A DNA stretch of 64,000 nucleotides from contig NZ_OZ245757.1 in the NCBI RefSeq assembly GCF_965227505.1, positions 2,914,001-2,978,000 on the forward strand, read 5' to 3'. The stretch is from Pelagibius sp965227505 (GTDB lineage: Bacteria > Pseudomonadota > Alphaproteobacteria > Kiloniellales > Kiloniellaceae). A program made the translations under genes and the position numbers. The notes beneath the pieces were generated by a model. It ran no database searches, had not been told where the DNA came from, and worked only from the letters and a program-made list of their open reading frames with translations. Numbering within the stretch: position 1 is the stretch's first letter; each line of letters starts with the position of its first letter. Shown piece by piece: positions 7,844-16,761 of the stretch.

Positions 7844-9070
7844 GTGAAAGACAGCCGGAAGGGCAAGCGTGTCCTCATCTACAGTCACGACAGCTTCGGC
7901 CTCGGCCATCTGCGGCGCTGCCGCGAGATTGCCCATACCCTGGCGGAGGCCCACAAGGCGCTGTCGGTCCTGATCCTCTCAGGATCTCCCATCATCGGCT
8001 CCTTCGATTTCCGGGCCCGGGTCGATTTCGTGCGGGTGCCCGGCGTCATCAAGCTGCGCAACGGCGACTACACCTCGCTGGCGCTGCACATCGACATCGA
8101 GCAGACCATGGAGATGCGCGCCTCCATCATCGAACACACCGCCAAGGCCTTCGACCCGCACCTCTTCATCGTCGACAAGGAACCGCTCGGCCTGCGCGGC
8201 GAGGTGGAGGGCACCCTCGCCATGCTGCATCAGCGGGGCACGCCCTGCGTGCTGGGCCTGCGCGACGTCATGGACGAGCCCGGGCTGCTGGCACCGGAGT
8301 GGGAGCGCAAGCAGGTTGTCCCGGCGCTGGCGCGCTACTACGACGACATCTGGGTCTATGGCCTGCCGCAGGTCTGCGACCCGCTGGAAGGGATCGATCT
8401 GCCGGATTCCGTTCGTAAAAAGATGACCTACACCGGCTACCTGCGCCGCAGCATGCCGGAGGCGGGCGCCCAGGTGACCCTGGAGAAGATCGGCGAACCC
8501 TACATCCTGGTGACGGCCGGCGGCGGCGGCGATGGCGAAGCCATCATCGACTGGGTGCTGCGCGCCTATGAGGGCGATGCGGAGATGCCCTATCCGGCCC
8601 TGCTGGTTCTCGGGCCTTTCATGAACAGCGAGGTTCAGGCGGACCTGCAGGCGCGGGTGGCGAGACTGCCCAACGTCGAAGCCATCACCTTCGAGGCGCG
8701 GATCGAGAACCTGGTCGACCGGGCGGTCGGCATGGTCTGCATGGGCGGCTACAACACCTTCTGCGAGGTGTTGTCCTTCGACAAGCGGGCGCTGGTGGTG
8801 CCGCGCACCGAACCGCGCATGGAACAGCACATCCGTGCCTCGCGCGCGCAGGACCTGGGCCTGATCCGCATGCTGCGCGACGACGGCGTGCGCGATGCCA
8901 GGCTCATGGCGACGGCGCTGCGCAACCTGCCGCAGCAGAGCCGCCCCTCGGAGGTCGTAATACCCGGCCTGCTCGACGGCGCCAGAAACGTCGTGCGCCT
9001 TGCCGACCATTGGCTTGAGCAAGGCGGCAGCGGGTTGAGCCTGGCCGAAGCAACACAGGGGCAGGCGTGA
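7844..9070 (+). CDS. MurG/GT28-type glycosyltransferase (predicted glycosyltransferase, COG4671-like)
   Basis: 408 residues, GT-B fold. The N-terminal half starts RVLIYSHDSFGLGHLRRC, the Gly/His-rich loop typical of MurG-like enzymes that act on carrier-linked acceptors. The C-terminal half has LVTAGGGGDG (about 222-231), VLGPFM, and a donor-nucleotide region around MGGYNTFCEVLSF and RTEPRMEQ. I place the start at GTG 7844, preceded by GAGAGGAGGC at 5 bases, rather than at the ATG 7799. It is the first gene of a tightly packed run to 14774 and shares four bases (GTGA) with the next gene. It is a probable cytoplasmic envelope-glycan enzyme; acceptor and donor are unknown. Confidence 0.85.
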   Translation: MKDSRKGKRVLIYSHDSFGLGHLRRCREIAHTLAEAHKALSVLILSGSPIIGSFDFRARVDFVRVPGVIKLRNGDYTSLALHIDIEQTMEMRASIIEHTAKAFDPHLFIVDKEPLGLRGEVEGTLAMLHQRGTPCVLGLRDVMDEPGLLAPEWERKQVVPALARYYDDIWVYGLPQVCDPLEGIDLPDSVRKKMTYTGYLRRSMPEAGAQVTLEKIGEPYILVTAGGGGDGEAIIDWVLRAYEGDAEMPYPALLVLGPFMNSEVQADLQARVARLPNVEAITFEARIENLVDRAVGMVCMGGYNTFCEVLSFDKRALVVPRTEPRMEQHIRASRAQDLGLIRMLRDDGVRDARLMATALRNLPQQSRPSEVVIPGLLDGARNVVRLADHWLEQGGSGLSLAEATQGQA

Positions 9071-10401
9071 CGGAAGCCGCGTTCCGCAGCCCGGCAACGC
9101 CCCCCGCCGATGCTCCCTCTGCAGACACCCCCTCTGCAGACGCTCCCGTGCTGGGCGTGGTGCTGAAAGGCTATCCGCGCCTGTCGGAGACCTTCATCGC
9201 CCAGGAGCTTCTGGCCCTGCAGCAGCGCGGCTTCGGCTTGCGCCTGATTTCGCTGCGTCATCCGACGGACCGCAAGCGCCACCCTATTCACGACGAGATC
9301 ACGGCGCCGGTCTGCTACCTGCCCGAATACCTCTATCAGGAACCGCTGCGGGTGTTCGCCGGCTGGCGGCGCGCCCGGCGCCTGCCCGGCTACGGCGCGG
9401 CGTGGCGCGCCTTCGTGAAGGACCTGTGGCGCGATCTGACGCCCAACCGGGTCCGCCGCTTCGGCCAGGCCTGCGTGCTGGCCGCGGAGTTGCCGACGGA
9501 CGTCGAGAGACTCTACGCCCACTTCCTGCACACACCGGCCTCGGTGGCGCGCTACACCAGCCTGCTGCGCGGCCTGCCGTGGAGCGTATCGGCCCACGCC
9601 AAGGACATCTGGACCACCCCCGACTGGGAGAAGCGCGAGAAACTGGCCGAGGCGGACTGGCTGGTCACCTGCACCGCCTATGGCGCCCGGCACCTGCGCG
9701 ACCTGGCGCCGGAGCCGGGACGCGTGTCGCTGGTCTACCACGGGCTCGACCTCACCCGTTTTGCGGCCCCCGCCCCGCCGAGGGCCGGAACGACCCCGCG
9801 CGACGGCGGCGCGCCGGACCGCCGGGTGCGCCTGCTTTCGGTCGGGCGCCTGGTCGAGAAAAAGGGCTACGACGACCTCCTTGCAGCGCTTGCGCAGCTG
9901 CCGAAGGACCTGCACTGGGACCTCATCCATGTCGGCGGCGGCCCCCTGGCGGCGCCCCTGCAGCAACAGGCCAGGGCGCTCGGCCTGGACTCGCGGATTG
10001 ACTGGCGCGGCCCCCTTGCGCAGGAGGAGATCCTGGGCCTTTACCGCGATGCCGAGCTTTTCGTGCTCGCCAGCCGGATCGCCGGGAGCGGCGACCGCGA
10101 CGGGCTGCCCAATGTCCTCATGGAGGCTCAGAGTCAGGGTTTGGCCTGCCTTTCCACCGCCGTGGCCGCCATTCCGGAGCTGATCGAGGACGGCGTCAGC
10201 GGCGCCCTGGTCCCGCCCGACGACCCGGCCAGCCTGGCCACGGCACTGGCCGGGCTCATCGCCGACCCTGAGGCGCGCAGGCGCCTGGGCGGGGCCGGCC
10301 AGGCCCGCGTCCGGGGCGAATTTGATATGAAGCGCGGAATCGATGCGCTAGACAGTTTGTTCAGGGCCGGCGGGGCGAAAAGCCTGGCCGGATCGTTATA
10401 G
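9067..10401 (+). CDS. Glycosyltransferase family 4 (GT-B)
   Basis: 444 residues. After a Pro/Ala-rich tail (with a 15-bp duplication giving PSADTPSADAP) comes a GT4 protein: GYPRLSETFIAQEL (about 34-47), LLSVGRLVEKKGYDDLL (about 257-273), VGGGPLA, the E-x7-E region around DGLPNVLMEAQSQGL (the donor-sugar motif), and a terminal helix. GYPRLSETF is typical of exopolysaccharide/colanic-acid-type GT4 enzymes. The start GTG 9067 overlaps the upstream TGA, implying translational coupling. The donor sugar and acceptor cannot be read from sequence. Confidence 0.88.
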   Translation: MTEAAFRSPATPPADAPSADTPSADAPVLGVVLKGYPRLSETFIAQELLALQQRGFGLRLISLRHPTDRKRHPIHDEITAPVCYLPEYLYQEPLRVFAGWRRARRLPGYGAAWRAFVKDLWRDLTPNRVRRFGQACVLAAELPTDVERLYAHFLHTPASVARYTSLLRGLPWSVSAHAKDIWTTPDWEKREKLAEADWLVTCTAYGARHLRDLAPEPGRVSLVYHGLDLTRFAAPAPPRAGTTPRDGGAPDRRVRLLSVGRLVEKKGYDDLLAALAQLPKDLHWDLIHVGGGPLAAPLQQQARALGLDSRIDWRGPLAQEEILGLYRDAELFVLASRIAGSGDRDGLPNVLMEAQSQGLACLSTAVAAIPELIEDGVSGALVPPDDPASLATALAGLIADPEARRRLGGAGQARVRGEFDMKRGIDALDSLFRAGGAKSLAGSL

Positions 10402-10420
10402 GATTTGTGTATTCGGCGCT

Positions 10421-11551
10421 ATGCGTATTGCTTTTTATGCTCCACTGAAACCTCCGACACACGTGAATCCGTCCGGTGACCGGCTGATGGCGCGGCTGCT
10501 GATGCAGGCGCTCGAGCAGGCCGGACACGACGTCACCCTGGCCAGCCGCTTCCGCAGCCGCGAAGCCGCCGGAGACCCGGAGCGCCAGACCCGCCTGCAG
10601 AAAGTGGGGGGCGGTCTGGCGCAGCGCCTGATCCGGCGCTACAAGGCGCTGCCGGCCCGCCAGCGCCCGCAGCTCTGGTTCACCTATCACCTCTATTACA
10701 AAGCGCCCGACTGGATCGGGCCGGCGGTCGCCGCGGCGCTGAAGATTCCCTACGTGGTGGCCGAGGCCTCGGTCGCCCACAAGCGCGCCAGCGGCCCCTG
10801 GGCGGCCAGTCACCGTGCGGTCCTGCAGGCGCTGGAACAGGCCGCCGCGGTCGTCACCTTCAATCCGCTGGACGCCAAGCTGATCCCGGACCAGGACAAG
10901 GTGCGCCCGCTGAAGGCCTTTCTCGACACCGCCCCCTATGATGCCGTGCGCCCGCTGCGCGCCGAGTACCGCCAGGCCCTGGCCAAGGAACAGCACCTGA
11001 ACCCGGAACTGCCCTGGCTGCTGGCCGCGGCCATGACCCGGCCGGGCGACAAGCTGGCGTCCTACCAGCTTCTGGCCCAGGCGCTGCGCGCCATTCCCGA
11101 CATGCCCTGGCAGTTGGTGGTGGCCGGCGACGGCAGCGCCTATGAAGAGGTGCGTCAGGCCTTTGCCTGGGCCCAGCCGGAGCGGGTGCGCTTCCTCGGC
11201 CGGGTCCAGCCGGAGGTCATGCCGGCGCTCTATGCAGCCTGCGACCTGCTGGTCTGGCCGGCGGTGAACGAGGCTTTCGGCATGGCCCTGCTGGAGGCAC
11301 AGGCCGCCGGCCTGCCGGTGGTCGCCGGGCGCAACCCGGGGGTGGAGACCCTGGTCGAGGAAGGGGTGACCGGCTATCTCTGCGACCCCGGGCTGGCGAC
11401 CTTCGCCGCCAGCGTCCGCGAAATCCTGACCCAGACCGCCAGCCGCAGCGCCATGGGCGAAGCGGCCCCGAAGGTCGTCGCCGAGAACCACAGCCTGCTG
11501 GCGGCCGCCCGGCGGCTCAACACGATCCTGGAAGAAGCGAGCCGCCGGTGA
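10421..11551 (+). CDS. Glycosyltransferase family 4 (GT-B), second
   Basis: 376 residues. Starts MRIAFYAPLKPP with a donor-side segment VVAGDGSAYEEV (about 235-246), FLGRVQPEVMPALYAACDLLVWPAVNEAFGM spread over about 260-290, and the E-x7-E-type LLEAQAAGLPVVAG. This is GT4/GT1-type architecture without membrane segments. It begins 19 bases after the previous stop and ends in a GTGA overlap with the phosphatase gene. It probably adds a sugar in the same glycan pathway as its neighbours. Only the family is supported. Confidence 0.88.
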   Translation: MRIAFYAPLKPPTHVNPSGDRLMARLLMQALEQAGHDVTLASRFRSREAAGDPERQTRLQKVGGGLAQRLIRRYKALPARQRPQLWFTYHLYYKAPDWIGPAVAAALKIPYVVAEASVAHKRASGPWAASHRAVLQALEQAAAVVTFNPLDAKLIPDQDKVRPLKAFLDTAPYDAVRPLRAEYRQALAKEQHLNPELPWLLAAAMTRPGDKLASYQLLAQALRAIPDMPWQLVVAGDGSAYEEVRQAFAWAQPERVRFLGRVQPEVMPALYAACDLLVWPAVNEAFGMALLEAQAAGLPVVAGRNPGVETLVEEGVTGYLCDPGLATFAASVREILTQTASRSAMGEAAPKVVAENHSLLAAARRLNTILEEASRR

Positions 11552-12165
11552 CGGCGCTGCTGCTGGTCCGCCACGGCCCGACCGCCTGGAACGAAGAGGG
11601 GCGCCTGCAGGGCCGCAGCGATCAACCGCTGTCGGCCGCGGGACGCACCGCCGTTGCGGGCTGGCGCCTGCCGGACGGGGCCGCGGCGGCGGCCTGGATC
11701 TGCAGCCCCCTGAAACGGGCCCGCGAAACCGCCGAAATCCTGCGCAGCCAGCTGGCGTCAGGCGGCCCGCTGGCGCAGCCCCTGACCCAGGACGCACGGC
11801 TGGTCGAGGCCGATTGGGGCGACTGGGAAGGGCACCGCCTGGAGGCGCTGCGCGCCGCCGGTGGAGCGGCGATGGCCGCCAACGAAGCGCGGGGGTTGGA
11901 CTTTCGGCCCCCGAACGGCGAGAGTCCGAGAGCCGTTCAGAACAGGGTCCTGCCGTGGCTGCGCGAACAGGCGGGCGAAGCGCGCGATGTCGTTGCAGTG
12001 ACGCACAAAGGTGTGATCAGAGCCGTCTATGCCCTAGCCAGCGGATGGGATATGCGTGACAGGCCGCCGGTGAAGCTGAAACCCGCCACCGCGCACCGCT
12101 TCGCCCTGGCGGCGGACGGGCGGCCATCGGTTTCGGCCCTGAACATCGCCCTCGACGGCGCGTGA
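11548..12165 (+). CDS. Histidine phosphatase family protein (phosphoglycerate-mutase-like)
   Basis: 205 residues. The catalytic RHG motif is at residues 8-10 (LLLVRHGPTAWN) with His9 as the phospho-acceptor. CSPLKRARETA (about 52-62) supplies the second Arg, and VTHKGVIRAV the second His. The family removes phosphate from sugars, sugar nucleotides or small metabolites. Its place between glycosyltransferase genes, coupled by GTGA to the one before, suggests a sugar-phosphate or nucleotide-sugar intermediate of the same pathway as substrate; that is inference. Confidence 0.9.
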   Translation: MTALLLVRHGPTAWNEEGRLQGRSDQPLSAAGRTAVAGWRLPDGAAAAAWICSPLKRARETAEILRSQLASGGPLAQPLTQDARLVEADWGDWEGHRLEALRAAGGAAMAANEARGLDFRPPNGESPRAVQNRVLPWLREQAGEARDVVAVTHKGVIRAVYALASGWDMRDRPPVKLKPATAHRFALAADGRPSVSALNIALDGA

Positions 12166-12187
12166 CCGCCCCAGCAAGGTGTAACCG

Positions 12188-13441
12188 ATGAACCGGGAGG
12201 CAATCGAAGGCATGGCGGAGGAGCGCTGCGACGTGATGCTCTATGTCCAGCATCTCTTGGGGATCGGGCACATCCGGCGCGGCGCGGTTCTGGCGCGGGC
12301 ATTCCAGAAAGCCGGGCTGAAGGTGGTTTTCGTCACCGGCGGCCTGCCGATCGGCGATCTGGGACTGCCCAGCGTGGAGGGCTTGCCCAGCGTGGAGGTG
12401 GTGCAGCTGCCCCCGGCCCGCGCCCAGGACGAAACCTTCGCCGTCATTGTCGACGAACAGGACCGGCCCATCGACGAGGCCTGGATGACGGCGCGGCGCG
12501 AACAGCTTCTGGATCTTTACCGCCGCCGCCGCCCGCGGGTGGTGATGATCGAGCTCTACCCCTTCGGCCGGCGCAAGATGCGCTTCGAACTGGAACCGCT
12601 GGTCGCCGAGGCGCGCCGCAGCGATCCGTCGGCGCTGATCGCCTGTTCGCTGCGCGATATCGTCAACCGCCCGGAGCGCCCGGAAAAGGCCACCTGGATG
12701 CTGGAGACCTTTCGCCGCGACTTCGATCTGCTCTATGTCCACGGCGATCCGGCCTTCTTTCGCATCGAAACCAGCTTTCCCGAGGCCGCAGCCCTGGCCG
12801 ACCGCCTGCATTACACCGGCTACGTCACCGAGGCGGGCCGGGTGCTGCCGGCCCCGCAGAGCGACGATCCGGAGGCCGGCCATGGCGAGGTGGTGGTTTC
12901 CGTCGGCGGCGGCGCGGTCGGGCGCCATCTTGTCGAAGCGGCCCTGGCGGCGCGGCCGCTGTCGGCCCTGGCCGATGTCCCCTGGCGCATTCTGATCGGC
13001 CCGAACATGCCCGAGGCAGGGTACCGCGCGCTTGCCGCAAGCGCCCCGCAGGGCGTCGTCGTGGAGCGGGCGCGCAGCGACTTCGCCCTGCTGCTGACCC
13101 GCGCGCGCCTTTCCATCAGCCAGGCCGGCTACAACACCATCATGGAGGTGCTGGCCGCCGGCCTGCCCGGCGTGGTCGTGCCCTTTGCCGGCGGCACCGA
13201 AACCGAGCAGACCCTGCGCGCCGGACGCCTGGCCGAACAGGGCTACCTGACCGTGGTCGACGAGCAGGGATTGAGCGGCGCGACCCTGGCGGCGGGCATC
13301 GCCCGTGCCCTCGAGAAGCCGCCGGCCCAGGCGCGGGAGCCCTTTCGCATGGAAGGCGCCGAAGAGACCGCCCATCACCTGCGAAAGCTGCTTGCCGCGC
13401 CCGGCGCGGACCCGGCCAGGGCCCTGGAGCAGGACGCGTGA
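12188..13441 (+). CDS. MurG/GT28-type glycosyltransferase, second copy
   Basis: 417 residues, related in layout to the protein at 7844. N-terminal YVQHLLGIGHIRRG is the Gly/His loop. VSVGGGAVG (about 237) opens the C-terminal Rossmann domain, and SQAGYNTIMEVLAAGLP with VPFAGGTETEQ forms the nucleotide-sugar site. An 18-bp duplication at 12361-12396 produces GLPSVEGLPSVE in the first domain. The start ATG 12188 is 22 bases after the phosphatase gene; the stop overlaps the next start (GTGA). Having two such enzymes in one operon suggests two successive transfers to one acceptor; this is inference. Confidence 0.85.
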   Translation: MNREAIEGMAEERCDVMLYVQHLLGIGHIRRGAVLARAFQKAGLKVVFVTGGLPIGDLGLPSVEGLPSVEVVQLPPARAQDETFAVIVDEQDRPIDEAWMTARREQLLDLYRRRRPRVVMIELYPFGRRKMRFELEPLVAEARRSDPSALIACSLRDIVNRPERPEKATWMLETFRRDFDLLYVHGDPAFFRIETSFPEAAALADRLHYTGYVTEAGRVLPAPQSDDPEAGHGEVVVSVGGGAVGRHLVEAALAARPLSALADVPWRILIGPNMPEAGYRALAASAPQGVVVERARSDFALLLTRARLSISQAGYNTIMEVLAAGLPGVVVPFAGGTETEQTLRAGRLAEQGYLTVVDEQGLSGATLAAGIARALEKPPAQAREPFRMEGAEETAHHLRKLLAAPGADPARALEQDA

Positions 13442-14253
13442 GCGATTGGGCGGCCGTGGAGCGGGAGCTGGACCGCTGGTCGGAGACCGCAAGGACGGCA
13501 ACCCTGTGGTGGCGCGATGATGACGCCGCCGCCCGGACCCCCGCCCTCGACCGCCTGCTCGCCCTCGCCGAACGCGCGGCCCTGCCGCTGGCCCTTGCGG
13601 TGATCCCGCAGGCCGCCGAGGCCGGCCTCGCAGACCGCCTGGCGGACCGCTCCCCAGGCATCCGCGTGCTGCAGCACGGCTTCGCCCACCGCAACAACGC
13701 CCAGCCCGACGCCAAGAAATGCGAACTGGTGGCCACGGCGCAGCGCCCAGAGATCGCCGACGAGCTGCGCCAGGGCCTGGCCCTTCTGGCCGAGCTCTGC
13801 GGCGGGCGCATGGTGGCGGCGCTGGTCCCGCCCTGGAACCGCATCGACGCCGGTCTGGTGGCCGAACTGCCGGCCCTCGGCTTCGCCGGCCTTTCAACCT
13901 ACAAGGCCCGCAGTTCTGCGGAGCCGGTGCCCGGGCTTCGGCAGATCAACTGTCACGTCGATATCATGCAGTGGCGCCCGCAACGCCGCTTCCTGGGAAC
14001 AGCGGCAGCCCTGCGCCTTCTCGTCGACCACCTGGAAGCACGCCGCACGGGGACCGCCGATCCGGAGGAGGCCACCGGCATCCTGACCCACCACGCGGTC
14101 CACGACGAGGACGCCTGGCGGTTTCTGGAGGATCTGTTGACGCGCCTCGCCGGCCACCCGGCCTGCCGCTTTGTGACGGCCGAGGCGCTCTTTGCCGCCC
14201 AGAACGCCAGCGTGCCGGCGTCTTCGCCTCTATCCGCTTCGGGGGTGGCATGA
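13438..14253 (+). CDS. Polysaccharide-deacetylase-like protein
   Basis: 271 residues. It has NodB/CE4-like features: an acidic WWRDDDA (Asp27-29), metal-type HGFAH (His80, His84), PPWNRID (about 141), and a late THHAVHD. Spacing of Asp and HxxxH agrees with the NodB homology motifs, though the overall sequence is divergent and there is no signal peptide, so it may act on a cytoplasmic or lipid-linked precursor rather than on finished polymer. It is coupled on both sides (GTGA at its start, ATGA at its end). A role as de-N-acetylase in the adjacent glycosyltransferase pathway is inference. Confidence 0.72.
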   Translation: MSDWAAVERELDRWSETARTATLWWRDDDAAARTPALDRLLALAERAALPLALAVIPQAAEAGLADRLADRSPGIRVLQHGFAHRNNAQPDAKKCELVATAQRPEIADELRQGLALLAELCGGRMVAALVPPWNRIDAGLVAELPALGFAGLSTYKARSSAEPVPGLRQINCHVDIMQWRPQRRFLGTAAALRLLVDHLEARRTGTADPEEATGILTHHAVHDEDAWRFLEDLLTRLAGHPACRFVTAEALFAAQNASVPASSPLSASGVA

Positions 14254-14774
14254 TCGTGCTCCGCTACCCGTCCCGCGCGCTGGTCGGGGATTATCTGCGC
14301 TCCGGTGCCGGCCTTGTGGTCGGCCTCGGCGTCCTGGCCGTGGTTCCGCCGAACATCCCGGTGGTGCTGATCTTCGGCGGGATCGCCGTGCTTTTTGGCG
14401 TGTTCGGCCTGCGGACCCTGCAGCGCCACAAGCTGGAGGTGGCTCTGACCGAAAACGAAATCGCCTGCCGCGGCCTCGCCACCAAGGTTCTGGCCTGGTC
14501 CGACCTGGACTTCATGCGCCTGCGATACTTCGGCCGGCGCGGTAAGCGCAGCGTCTTCGGCGCCGGGTTCATGGAGCTGAAGCTGAAAGGGGCGGGCACC
14601 GCCCTCACCTTCGAATCCAGCCTGGAGGGCTTTGAGAAGGTCGCGGAGATGGCCGCGCGTTCGTACAAGAACAATGGCCTCAGTCTCGATCCCGCGACGG
14701 CCAGCAACCTGATCGACCTGGGCATCGACAGCGATGCGGCGGTGGGGTGCGATTCCCCGCCAAACGTCCTATAA
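14250..14774 (+). CDS. Small membrane protein, PH-like domain, function unknown
   Basis: 174 residues. Two hydrophobic helices at about 17-33 and 34-52 are followed by a soluble beta-rich part (KLEVALTENEIACRG, then LKLKGAGTALTFESSLEGFEKV) that resembles the PH-like fold of small bacterial membrane proteins. The start ATG 14250 overlaps the deacetylase stop (ATGA). It is the last of the seven glycan-cluster genes; the ABC importer genes start 35 bases later. No catalytic residues are apparent. A scaffold or regulatory role at the membrane is possible but unsupported. Confidence 0.75.
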   Translation: MIVLRYPSRALVGDYLRSGAGLVVGLGVLAVVPPNIPVVLIFGGIAVLFGVFGLRTLQRHKLEVALTENEIACRGLATKVLAWSDLDFMRLRYFGRRGKRSVFGAGFMELKLKGAGTALTFESSLEGFEKVAEMAARSYKNNGLSLDPATASNLIDLGIDSDAAVGCDSPPNVL

Positions 14775-14808
14775 CCCTGCGGTATTGCCTGGGGACCGGG
14801 GAGCCACT

Positions 14809-16761
14809 GTGCGGAACCTTTTGCAGATCAAGGACCTGCGGATCAGTTTCGATCTGCCGGAGGGGCGCCTTGAAGCGGTGCGCGGCGTAAGCTTCCGCGT
14901 GCCGGCCGGGCGCACCGTCGCCCTGGTCGGCGAGTCCGGCTCCGGCAAGTCGGTGGTCAGCCAGGCAATCATGGGCATCCTGCCGCGCAGCGCCAAGATC
15001 GACAGCGGACGGATCCTGTTCAACGACCCGGCCAGCTCCAGCGACATTATCGACATCGCCAGCCTGCACGCCGACAGCGAGGCGATGCGCGCCATCCGCG
15101 GCAGCCGCATCTCGATCATCTTCCAGGAACCCATGACCTCGCTGTCGCCGGTGCACACCGTCGGCAACCAGATCCTGGAAGCCCTGCACCTGCACCGGGA
15201 GGTCTCCGCCAGCGAAGGCCTGGCGCTGGCGACGGAGATGCTGCGCCTGGTGGGCTTTCCCGATCCGGCCAAGGCGATCAAGACCTATCCCTTCGAGCTC
15301 TCCGGCGGCCTGCGCCAGCGCGCCATGATCGCCATGGCGCTGGTCTGCCGCCCGGCGCTTCTGATCGCAGACGAGCCGACCACCGCCCTGGACGTGACGA
15401 TCCAGGCGCAGATTCTGAAGCTGATCAAGGATCTGCAGTCGGAGCTCGGCATGGCGGTGCTGATGATCACCCACGACCTGGGCGTGGTCGCCAACGTCGC
15501 CGACGAGGTGGTGGTCATGTATCACGGCGAGATCATGGAAAGCGGCACCTTGGAAGACATCTTCCGCGCGCCTGCGCATCCCTATCTCTCGGCGCTGCTG
15601 CGCGCCGTGCCGCGCTTTCACATGGCGCCGGGGGAGCGGCTGGTGCCGATCCGCGAGATCAAGAAACAGGAGGACGGCGCCTTCCTGGGCGAGAAAATCG
15701 AACGCTCCCAAGACGCCGACGGCACGATCCTGAAGATCGAGGGGCTGACCAAGCGTTTCTCCATCCGCAAGTCCGGCCTCTTCGGCGGCGGCAGCAGCAG
15801 TCAGGTGCTGGCGGTCGACGACGTGACGCTGACGGTGCGCCGGGGCGAGTGTCTGGGCCTGGTGGGCGAGAGCGGTTGCGGCAAAACGACGCTTTCCAAG
15901 ATGATCATGCGCGCGCTCACCCCCGACAGTGGCAGCATCACCTTCACCGGCGGCCGCCCGGGTGACCGGGAGACCAACGTCCTGACCCTTGAGAACAAGG
16001 CGCTGATGGATTTTCGCAAGCAGATCCAGTTCGTCTTTCAGGACCCCTTCTCCTCGTTGAACCCGCGCATGACCGTGGGCGAGATCATCGCCGAGCCCCT
16101 GGTGATCCACGGTATCGGCACCGCCGCCAGCCGGCGCCAGGCGGTCGAGGAACTGATGGGCGTCGTCGGCCTCAACCGCCAGCACATAAGACGCTATCCA
16201 CACAGCTTTTCCGGCGGCCAGCGCCAGCGCATCGGTATCGCCCGCGCCCTGGCCCTGCGCCCGCAACTGCTGATCTGCGACGAACCGGTCTCCGCGCTGG
16301 ACGTCTCCATCCAGGCCCAGGTGCTGAACCTGCTGAAGGACCTGAAGGAGGATCTGGGTCTGACCTATATCTTCATCAGCCACAACCTGGCCGTGGTCGA
16401 TTACATCGCCGACCGCATCGCGGTGATGTGCCGGGGCGGTCTCGTGGAACTGGCGCCGCGCGAGAGCCTGTTCCGCAACCCGGTCCACCCTTACACGCAA
16501 GCCCTGCTCTCCGCAGTCCCCGAACCCGACCCCGGCCAGCGCCTCGACCTCACGGCGCTGATGGAGGGGCGCGCCTCCGACCCGACGGCCTGGCCCCAGC
16601 CCTTCACCATTGCACCTAATGGGGACGGCCAGCCGATGACCATGATCGACCTTGGCGACGGTCATTGGGTGCGCGCGCGCGTCGACAGCGACCCCGCGAT
16701 GCTCAGCTGCCGGCCGCATCCGGTAGGCCAGCAGGAGTCGAAGGTTCAGGGCCCATGCTGA
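14809..16761 (+). CDS. Peptide-type ABC transporter, fused tandem ATPase (DppD-DppF-like)
   Basis: 650 residues with two complete ABC ATPase domains. Domain 1: Walker A GESGSGKS (about 40), signature LSGGLRQRA, Walker B LLIADEPTTALD. Domain 2: Walker A GESGCGKT (about 355), signature FSGGQRQRI, Walker B LLICDEPVSALD. Each is followed by the HPYxxALL oligopeptide-transporter motif. The layout matches GsiA/YejF-type fused ATPases of dipeptide/oligopeptide importers. I choose GTG 14809 with GGGAG five bases upstream; the extra 25 residues before it look unlike the family. The last codons overlap the permease gene. It energises the two permeases that follow. Confidence 0.93.
   Translation: MRNLLQIKDLRISFDLPEGRLEAVRGVSFRVPAGRTVALVGESGSGKSVVSQAIMGILPRSAKIDSGRILFNDPASSSDIIDIASLHADSEAMRAIRGSRISIIFQEPMTSLSPVHTVGNQILEALHLHREVSASEGLALATEMLRLVGFPDPAKAIKTYPFELSGGLRQRAMIAMALVCRPALLIADEPTTALDVTIQAQILKLIKDLQSELGMAVLMITHDLGVVANVADEVVVMYHGEIMESGTLEDIFRAPAHPYLSALLRAVPRFHMAPGERLVPIREIKKQEDGAFLGEKIERSQDADGTILKIEGLTKRFSIRKSGLFGGGSSSQVLAVDDVTLTVRRGECLGLVGESGCGKTTLSKMIMRALTPDSGSITFTGGRPGDRETNVLTLENKALMDFRKQIQFVFQDPFSSLNPRMTVGEIIAEPLVIHGIGTAASRRQAVEELMGVVGLNRQHIRRYPHSFSGGQRQRIGIARALALRPQLLICDEPVSALDVSIQAQVLNLLKDLKEDLGLTYIFISHNLAVVDYIADRIAVMCRGGLVELAPRESLFRNPVHPYTQALLSAVPEPDPGQRLDLTALMEGRASDPTAWPQPFTIAPNGDGQPMTMIDLGDGHWVRARVDSDPAMLSCRPHPVGQQESKVQGPC

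Noticed and set aside
14680..16719. 679-codon minus-strand frame opposite the fused ABC ATPase
   Set aside because: His/Gln/Arg-rich shadow of an unmistakable ABC protein.
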